Shown here: positions 49,634 to 54,664 of the stretch, piece after piece | Layout of the letters: the number at the start of each line of letters is the position of its first letter | Position numbering within the stretch: position 1 is the stretch's first letter | DNA from: Pseudomonadota bacterium | GTDB taxonomy: Bacteria > Pseudomonadota > Alphaproteobacteria > Rhizobiales > Rhizobiaceae | Assembly (NCBI GenBank): GCA_023404095.1 | Contig: JAEYDD010000019.1 | Span: 1 to 54,664 of the forward strand | Direction: 5' to 3' | Length of the DNA: 54,664 nt | Position numbers and translations under genes: made by a program | Notes under the pieces: model-generated | The model's input: the letters and a program-made list of their open reading frames with translations, nothing else | What the model was told of the DNA's origin: nothing | Databases searched by the model: none

Positions 49634-49865
49634 CCAACGCCGCGCCGGAATAAGTCGGCGATGCAGCCACCACCATGACAACTCGACAGCAGGAGACCTG
49701 ACTATTCTCGAACTCGACGGAAGTTTCCGGTGCAGCCGCTGCGGAAAGAAGGATGCCGTGAACGCCACCCTCATGCTTCCGAGCGCTGCGGAGAGGGCGA
49801 AGAGGACAGTCCTGGTTGGGATCAAGAACGTGAAGGTACCGGTGTGGAAGGACGTCCGCGGGTAA
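49614..49865 (+). CDS. Possible small zinc-ribbon-like protein or gene end
   Basis: An open frame of 83 codons overlapping the end of the preceding gene. Only its last 55 residues look real: LTILELDGSFRCSRCGKKDA, VNATLMLPSAAERAKRTVLV. They have one C-x-x-C pair that could be half a zinc ribbon. The N-terminal third has no family look and no ribosome site, so this may be a truncated gene. Confidence 0.35.
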   Translation: MASSQRSQRRAGISRRCSHHHDNSTAGDLTILELDGSFRCSRCGKKDAVNATLMLPSAAERAKRTVLVGIKNVKVPVWKDVRG

Positions 49866-49923
49866 CGGCGTCAGCTTGACAGAGCCTTGAGAACGCCGCC
49901 ACCTTTGGGGCAGGAGGACTGTC

Positions 49924-50652
49924 ATGTGCAACCTGTATAATGTCACGACGAACCAGCTTGCGATCCTTCAGGCAACGCGAGCGATGATCGATAGTTTGGG
50001 CAACCTCGAACCGTCGCTGGACATCTATCCCGATTACAAGGCACCGATCGTGCGCAACACCCCGGCCGGTCGCGAGGTTGCCATGGTGCGGTGGGGACTA
50101 CCGTCGTCGAGACAAGCTCTCTTCCAGGCGGCACAAAAGCGCGCCGAAAAGCTTCGCGCCAAGGGCAAGGACGTCGACTTCATCGAATTGATTCGCATGG
50201 AGCCGGACGGCGGCACAACCAACGTCCGCAACACCTCAAGCAAGCACTGGACCCGATGGCTGGGGGTGGACAACCGGTGCGTCGTGCCGTTCACCCGTTT
50301 TGCTGAGCCGGACCCCGCAAGCAAGGCCGAGGGCGGCAGGACGCCGAACGCGTGGTTTGCAGCCGATGAGAACCAGCCGCTGTTGTTCTTCGCGGGAATT
50401 TGGGCGCCGCAGTGGGAAAGCGTCCGGAAGGTCAAGGAGGGCATGATTACGACCGACCTTTTCGGATTTCTGACGACCGAACCGAATGGCGTGGTCGCGC
50501 GGATCCACCAGAAGGCCATGCCTGTAATCCTTCGGCCGGGAGACGAAACCGAAACCTGGCTCACAGCGCCTTGGGAGGAAGCAAAACGACTTCAGCGCCC
50601 GTTGCCCGACACAGACCTTCTGCTTGTGCAGCCGGCTCCGCCGGCTGGATAG
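49924..50652 (+). CDS. SRAP-family protein (SOS response-associated peptidase, YedK/HMCES)
   Basis: A protein of 242 residues that crosslinks to abasic sites in single-stranded DNA through Cys2. The key residues are in place: MCNLYN at the start with Cys2 (exposed after Met removal), Asn in TTNVRNTSSKHW, Glu in RCVVPFTRFAEP, and His in RIHQKAMPVIL. ATG 49924 follows GGAGGA. It is the intact SRAP of this window; the copy after dnaE2 at 35443 is broken and belongs to another subgroup. No SOS box is visible nearby. Confidence 0.9.
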   Translation: MCNLYNVTTNQLAILQATRAMIDSLGNLEPSLDIYPDYKAPIVRNTPAGREVAMVRWGLPSSRQALFQAAQKRAEKLRAKGKDVDFIELIRMEPDGGTTNVRNTSSKHWTRWLGVDNRCVVPFTRFAEPDPASKAEGGRTPNAWFAADENQPLLFFAGIWAPQWESVRKVKEGMITTDLFGFLTTEPNGVVARIHQKAMPVILRPGDETETWLTAPWEEAKRLQRPLPDTDLLLVQPAPPAG

Positions 50653-50663
50653 CCTGGGCAACC

Positions 50664-50816
50664 CTAGCGCCGCTCACCCCAATAGACTTGCTGCGCCTCC
50701 TGCAGCGCCATGGAAAGCAAATAGACCAACATGGCGGCCTTATCTCCGTCCTGTCGGCTCAAAGCCAGTAGTTCCGTCAGTTTTGCCTTGACAAATTCGC
50801 CTCGTGTCTCGCTCAT
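50664..50816 (-). CDS. Hypothetical protein, 50 residues
   Basis: A short minus-strand gene from ATG 50816, with GAGGTGCGAG upstream. The product is helical, MSETRGEFVKAKLTELLALS then LVYLLSMALQEAQQVYWGER, with no membrane segment. It is convergent with the SRAP gene, 12 bp apart. The family is unknown to me; the regular helix and good start argue for a real gene. Confidence 0.55.
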   Translation of the reverse strand: MSETRGEFVKAKLTELLALSRQDGDKAAMLVYLLSMALQEAQQVYWGERR

Positions 50817-50869
50817 CTCGCACCTCGCTACGCGACCCGGCGAACAAGTTAGTAAAACTTTGGAGAATT

Positions 50870-51283
50870 TCACCTACAATTCTGGAACTCGCGTTCGCGC
50901 GAGTGAGCTGTGTATGAGGTTATGCAGCAGCCCGGCGGCATGTGCAGTGTCGCCGGGTCCTCCATCACAATCTGATAAATCGAGGCCGCATCCGCTTCTT
51001 CCCGAAGCCTCTTAAACGACGCGTCACGAAGCTTCTCATCGTTCGTCCAGGCGCGAAACTCCACCTCCGCCACGAGTATCGGCTTCACGAACACGCCCTT
51101 TCGCTTTCCCACACCAGCGGAAGCTTTGCGGATCGCTCTCGCATCCAACCGGCGGCGCAGCGCGGTACCGGATCGAGCGGTGAAGCCGGTTCCTACGCCG
51201 CCGACAAAGACCAACTCACTTCCCTTCCTTGCTGCCAGGAGCAGGCGGTCGATGCCGCCCAGCGCATAGCGAGGCACAATGAC
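50870..51283 (-). pseudogene. ATP-dependent DNA ligase, C-terminal OB-domain fragment
   Basis: On the minus strand, PRYALGGIDRLLLAARKGSE then LVFVGGVGTGFTARSGTALR, FVKPILVAEVEFRAWTNDEK and ASFKRLREEADAASIY match the C-terminal half of LigD-type ligases (compare the intact ligase at 23785: YVGEVGTGF, AEIEFRGWTDDG). The N-terminal adenylation domain is absent; sequence beyond 51283 is unrelated. With the fragment at 47010 it may be the other end of one broken ligase gene or a separate copy. Confidence 0.85.
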
Positions 51284-51341
51284 GGAACCTTCTCAACAGC
51301 ATTTCTGTTTTTGCTGAAAGGAGTGTCGTGTGCAAGTAGCG

Positions 51342-51848
51342 TTAACCGCCGGATTGACGGTGCGGTTCGTTCAAGGTGCGTGCCAATTGCCCTCTCAGTC
51401 GAGACACCCTGCTCTTGATAGTGCCGATTGCACAATCCATCTCAAGTGCCGCGCGCTCATAGGACGCGCCCTGTACAAAGATCAGGTCAAATAGCATTTG
51501 TCGTTCGCGGGGCAGCCGTTGCACAGCACTTTCGAGTTCGCATCCGCGCAAATGCCACTCCTGGGTTGGCATAGCCACAACTGTCACAGCGCAGTCGGAC
51601 TCATGCCGAGGAGCCTCGCGTTTTCTCAACAGGTATCGAGTGCAGAATGCGTTTTTCATGATGGTGAAGAGCCAACTCTTCAGGTTGGTACCGGGTGAGA
51701 ACCCGTCGAGGGCCGCGAGGGCTCTCGTCAGCGTTTCCTGAACAAGGTCATCGCTGTCTTGATATTGAAGCCGTTTGGCGAACCTGTTTAATGCTGGAAT
51801 TAGCGCTACGATCTCCGCGCGCACTGTTTCAGCTTCCATCGGGGTCAT
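51342..51848 (-). CDS. ECF sigma factor, EcfG/RpoE-like
   Basis: A sigma factor of 168 residues. Region 2: ALIPALNRFAKRLQYQDSDD, LVQETLTRALAALDGFSPGT, NLKSWLFTIMKNAFCTRYLL; region 4: VQRLPRERQMLFDLIFVQGA, SYERAALEMDCAIGTIKSRV. The form is that of EcfG proteins that run the general stress response of alphaproteobacteria under PhyR-NepR control. Neither partner is in the window, so it may be an accessory EcfG copy. ATG 51848 follows GGCGGGAG; longer starts at 51890 and 51986 exist. Candidate targets nearby are the DUF982 genes (see 48328). Confidence 0.88.
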   Translation of the reverse strand: MTPMEAETVRAEIVALIPALNRFAKRLQYQDSDDLVQETLTRALAALDGFSPGTNLKSWLFTIMKNAFCTRYLLRKREAPRHESDCAVTVVAMPTQEWHLRGCELESAVQRLPRERQMLFDLIFVQGASYERAALEMDCAIGTIKSRVSRLRGQLARTLNEPHRQSGG

Positions 51849-52046
51849 GTGCGTTCTCCCGCCAAGGAAAAGGGAATGAGCCGCCGCCATGTTTGTTCCG
51901 GGCTGGGGAACATTTCGCTCGTGATCAATGTTCGGAAGGTCAAGTGGACGCGGCGACCCTCGAAACGAGCCTTTCGACGGAGGCACTTATCCCGGTCGGG
52001 CTAGGGGAGGATTGCGTGTACTCCGCTCTTCGATTGTTGGGAGGAG

Positions 52047-52337
52047 ATGATGAGCTATCCGGACATGAGTTGGTCGCCGCCAGTTCTTCTCCGAGTTCAA
52101 CGTGACACTGAGCTTGTTTTCGACGGCCCTCTTGAAGCTATCAATTTCCTCGAAAATGAATGGCCCTCGGATCGCGGGCACGAGTATGATCGCGCCGTGG
52201 TTCTTTGCATCGCGTCGTTGGATGATTGTGTTCCACTTGTGGCGGCTCGCGAAGCATTTGTCGCTGCATGCATAGAAGCGGGCATGTCGCAAAGTGATGG
52301 AACCAGCGAAAGAACAAGCGGCACGATGGACGATTAG
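52047..52337 (+). CDS. DUF982 domain protein
   Basis: A protein of about 96 residues: WSPPVLLRVQRDTELVFDGP, LEAINFLENEWPSDRGHEYD, RAVVLCIASLDD, AAREAFVAACIEAGM, then a short Thr/Ser tail. It is closest in form to the 44984 copy (F-L-E-N-E-W-P in both). GGGAGGAG lies directly before ATG 52047 (or 52050). It is divergent from the sigma factor gene, and GGAAC-N17-TGTT at 51907-51932 lies 115 bp upstream. Confidence 0.82.
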   Translation: MMSYPDMSWSPPVLLRVQRDTELVFDGPLEAINFLENEWPSDRGHEYDRAVVLCIASLDDCVPLVAAREAFVAACIEAGMSQSDGTSERTSGTMDD

Positions 52338-52418
52338 GTATATGCCAGCACTCGGTGTGCACCGTTAAGCCCACTTCTTCGATTCCGGTGTGATCGATCA
52401 AAAAAGATACAGTGGCAC

Positions 52419-52444
52419 AGCGGAGGCCTGTCTATTTCTCCGCT
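52419..52444. repeat. Palindromic hairpin, second copy of the 46837 element
   Basis: AGCGGAG (52419-52425) pairs with CTCCGCT (52438-52444). The surrounding CAGCGGAGGCC-TGTC-ATTT-CTCCGCTGGCT is nearly the same as at 46837, loop included, although one arm is shorter. 52338-52644 has no gene that I can support. Confidence 0.5.
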
Positions 52445-52644
52445 GGCTCAGCATCCCAGACACGCGAGGCGCAGCGATGTTCCACCCGAATTGCACACCC
52501 CATGGACGGTGAGGGGGCATGCTTGGTATGGCGGCATGTCGAACCTCAACGCGCAGAAAACAGCCAGCCAGTTGTCGCCGCTCCCACAGAACGGGCCGGC
52601 GAGTTCACGGCTGTCAAAAAACGTTTCTAGGGGTACCTATCGGC

Positions 52645-52848
52645 TCACTTCCCCATGTATGATTTCATAATCGTCGACCACGCCCCGATCGAAAGCGACG
52701 ACTTCCAAGTGTGTTCGCCGTTTGTATAAAGGCGTATCAGCGCGTGCCCTAATGAATGCGCCCGTACGCTATGAACCGGAAATCGGCGGTCCCTGAAGCA
52801 GATCTCGAAAACATCCTCTAGCTTATTCAGTTCGTCCGGACTGGACAT
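52645..52848 (-). CDS. Small hypothetical protein, paralogue of the gene at 47473
   Basis: A protein of 67 residues from ATG 52848: SSPDELNKLEDVFEICFRDR, AHSLGHALIRLYTNGEHTWK, ending SIGAWSTIMKSYMGK. It shares with the 47473 product the helix D-E/D-L-N-x-L-x-D-x-F and the segment L-x-I-R-L-Y. It lacks the N-terminal 20 residues of that protein. Function unknown. Confidence 0.6.
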   Translation of the reverse strand: MSSPDELNKLEDVFEICFRDRRFPVHSVRAHSLGHALIRLYTNGEHTWKSSLSIGAWSTIMKSYMGK

Positions 52849-53028
52849 GCCCGCGTGCTCAGCGCCAGGAAAGAGGGAAAGCCGGAACCGTCATGGTGCA
52901 TGACTGGTTCCTCCAACTTTACGCCTAACGACCCCTTTCCACAAGTTCCCGGCAAAGTGACAAGCGGAGGAACTTTCACCGGAACAGCCCGTCCAGGTGC
53001 GGTACCGAGGAGATTTCAAGATGTCGAA

Positions 53029-53394
53029 GTGAACGCCTCAGTCAGGATCGCAATCGATGGCGGTCAGCAGACGGTCCACGGACCGTACGCCGCTGCAATG
53101 CTGCTGATGATTTCATGGCCTACAAAGAGCGGCCCGCAACGCGATCGGGCCGCGCCTTTGCTTGGCAGCAATACAGACCAGGAAGGATTGGAACCTGCGC
53201 GCGACGCCTTCGTTGCCGCCGCTGCAGAGGCGGACCTTGGCGCGGACGCGAGCAGTGGCCTGACCAGCGGGCTAAACAGCCGCAGGAGCTGGTTGCATAT
53301 TTGTCTTTTCAAAGTTTCCGCGCAGGAGCATCATCGCTGCTGCGTTGATCGCACATGCAGCTCGTGCTCGCTGGGCGCGCGAGGAGCAGAAAAT
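53029..53394 (+). CDS. DUF982-like module, in frame with sdhD
   Basis: From GTG 53029 (GAGGAG at 53007-53012) the frame reads ASVRIAIDGGQQTVHGPYAA, AMLLMISWPTKSGPQRDRAA with the family W-P, then a looser ARDAFVAAAAEADLG, and a tail with no known domain (LFKVSAQEHHRCCVDRTCSS). There is no stop before the sdhD start at 53395, so the open frame (back to 52855) runs through both. Either a fused protein is made or two starts are used. The tail looks like non-coding DNA that happens to stay open; the DUF982 gene may have lost its own stop. Confidence 0.5.
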
Positions 53395-53775
53395 ATGACA
53401 ACTCCGTTGGGACGTGTCAGAGGCCTCGGCTCGGCAAAAAGTGGGACACGTACATACTGGACAAAGCAGTTCAGCGGCGTGCTGTTGGCGGTGTTGACAC
53501 CTTATATTGTTATAATCGCCGTCATGACATTCGGTCGACCGTGGCCTGAGGCACAGAGAACGCTTTCCAGCCTGTGGGTCGCGCCCTTCGTCGTCATGTT
53601 TCTTGTTGTCAGCGCGACCCATATGCGGATTGGCATGCAAGTGATCATTGAAGACTACATTCATCGGCGAACGGTGAAGTGGGGACTTCTCGCCGCCAAC
53701 TGGATGTTCACCTGGGGCATAGTGTCAGTCGCCCTTATCGCACTGTTGAAGATTGTTGCTTTTCCTTATCGTTGA
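53395..53775 (+). CDS. sdhD: Succinate dehydrogenase membrane anchor subunit, SdhD-like (orphan)
   Basis: A membrane protein of 126 residues with three hydrophobic helices: FSGVLLAVLTPYIVIIAVM, LWVAPFVVMFLVVSATHM, and MFTWGIVSVALIALLKIV. The family marks are PLGRVRGLGSAKSGT at the N-terminus and H-M-R-I-G-M-Q-V-I-I-E-D-Y in the second helix region, where His is the heme ligand in SdhD. It anchors the SdhAB subunits of complex II in the inner membrane. No sdhC, sdhA or sdhB gene accompanies it here, so it is a stray copy. ATG 53395 follows GAGGAG by eight bases. Confidence 0.78.
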   Translation: MTTPLGRVRGLGSAKSGTRTYWTKQFSGVLLAVLTPYIVIIAVMTFGRPWPEAQRTLSSLWVAPFVVMFLVVSATHMRIGMQVIIEDYIHRRTVKWGLLAANWMFTWGIVSVALIALLKIVAFPYR

Positions 53776-54664
53776 ACGATTTCGGCCGTTCCCGTCTCGC
53801 CGGGGAGTATGGCAGACCAGCACTAGCGGAAAAATATCGCGGAACAATAATAGCTGCACAGGGTTCTATGATACTGGCTTCAGTGCTCCTGTAGAACCAC
53901 ACCGAAGCAAGTACCGGTGTTCGTGCCGGTGAGGCTTGTTGCCGAGCCTGGCGTCGCGCGTGTTCCCCTCGCGCGACGCCCCTTACGCGGAGAGTTTACG
54001 ATGGCTGAAGCCGAATTTGCGGATGGGGTCTTGAGCCATAACCTGTCCAGAAATGGCCCGATAGACCACACCACGCTGACCGGTTTCTTGGATGGGCTCT
54101 GACCAGAACTTGATATTAGAGCTCCATACCCTTGGTGGAGACGCGGATATGCAAGAGGGATCGCGCTCGAAGTGCGCCTCTTCCAGCTGCATTCTGGAAA
54201 AACCGCCTGCTGCATTGGAACGACCAACGTATATTCGGCGGGTATATTCTTGCCGCGTTCTGCTCCCAATGTAGATATCTGACCGAAGATGCTGTGCTTC
54301 TCATACACGAACGGCAATTGCACACACGACTGTTGAACTTGCTGTCCTTTAGAAGCCTGCGTGCCGATTATCAAGCAAAGCTATTAATGCTGGAAATGTC
54401 CCAGCGCCTGGAAACAGAGGGATTCGTTGAACTCGTCAAAGGCAGCGACTTGTCTGTCGAGGCCCTCATCGAATGCATACGCGTGAACTGCTACATCCTT
54501 TCGAGCCTCGCAAACCGACGAGTCGGAAGAAGGTTCCAAGATAGCGTCCGTCAAGCTGGTGTAATTTCGGGTGTGGTTCCGGGCCGTCATGATCAGGCGG
54601 CTCTGGGTGTAATCTGAAGTGTAGTTTCCTCCTCGATTTCTGGTGGGTTCAACTCGGCCATCGC
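53776..54664. other. Right end: no recognised gene
   Basis: About 890 bp without a gene I can name. An open frame at 54132-54617 (161 codons, including AKLLMLEMSQRLETEGFVEL) could be a real but unfamiliar helical protein; its codon use is poorer than that of clear genes here. TTGCTTTTCC and an AT-rich patch near 53840 show no clear promoter. The region may hold more decayed DNA. Confidence 0.3.

Noticed and set aside
53880..54374. Minus-strand frame of 164 codons at the right end
   Set aside because: No domain and poor codon use; it competes with the equally weak plus-strand frame at 54132 and neither can be supported.
1..54664. CRISPR arrays, rRNA or tRNA genes, replication origins
   Set aside because: I looked for regularly spaced repeats, tRNA cloverleaf sequences and rep genes and saw none; the only regular repeats are the RTX codons at 46100-46560 and the sRNA hairpins at 29572-29717.

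Overview
This window looks like an accessory (plasmid, chromid or genomic-island) segment of a rhizobial alphaproteobacterium of the Rhizobium/Sinorhizobium/Agrobacterium/Shinella kind. The reasons are the GC-rich coding style, DUF982, DUF1515 and Atu4866-type proteins, a ROSE-type RNA thermometer before an hsp20 gene, an alpha-r14/NfeR1-like small RNA with anti-Shine-Dalgarno loops, a GAAC-N7-GAAC LexA box before imuA-imuB-dnaE2, and several Ku and LigD genes. No replication or tRNA gene was recognised, so the replicon type is inference.

Layout. 1-342: the right end of an IS3-family element that has cut off a GntR-type regulator. 821-16971: a compact catabolic locus with a GMC oxidoreductase, two aldehyde dehydrogenases, two iron-type alcohol dehydrogenases, a split transketolase, a sugar-type ABC importer, a shikimate-dehydrogenase-like enzyme, an SDR and a zinc-type reductase, plus one intact GntR/FCD regulator. 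Four promoter regions in this locus carry the same 13-bp palindrome, ATATATCATATAT (one site has a single mismatch). These sites lie upstream of every operon in the locus, so the locus reads as one regulon for import and oxidation of a small polyol, sugar or cyclitol that I cannot name. 17325-18833: a hipBA toxin-antitoxin pair with its own operator. 18953-19687: debris of an AraC regulator and an AbiEi-like antitoxin.

20042-29229: a stress and DNA-repair block with small rhizobial proteins, exonuclease III, a ku-ku-ligase operon, hsp20 with its thermometer, a DUF982 protein, a DUF4112 protein and a three-domain LigD. 29558-29719: the anti-SD small RNA. 29905-36169: the SOS mutagenesis cassette imuA-imuB-dnaE2, followed by a broken SRAP gene. 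36322-43950: small oxidative-stress or metabolic genes with LysR and AraC regulators (metallo-hydrolase, SDR, flavin reductase, DUF1330 and ABM proteins), ending in a broken SDR.

43953-54664: a gene-poor, eroded region. It holds three fragments of LigD-type ligases, remnants of DUF1515, ferritin-like and RNase HI genes, an RTX-repeat protein, an intact SRAP protein, an EcfG-like sigma factor, five of the window's six DUF982 modules, a second small paralogous family, and an orphan sdhD that is in frame with a DUF982 module. Duplication and decay of DNA-repair and stress genes is the theme of the right half.
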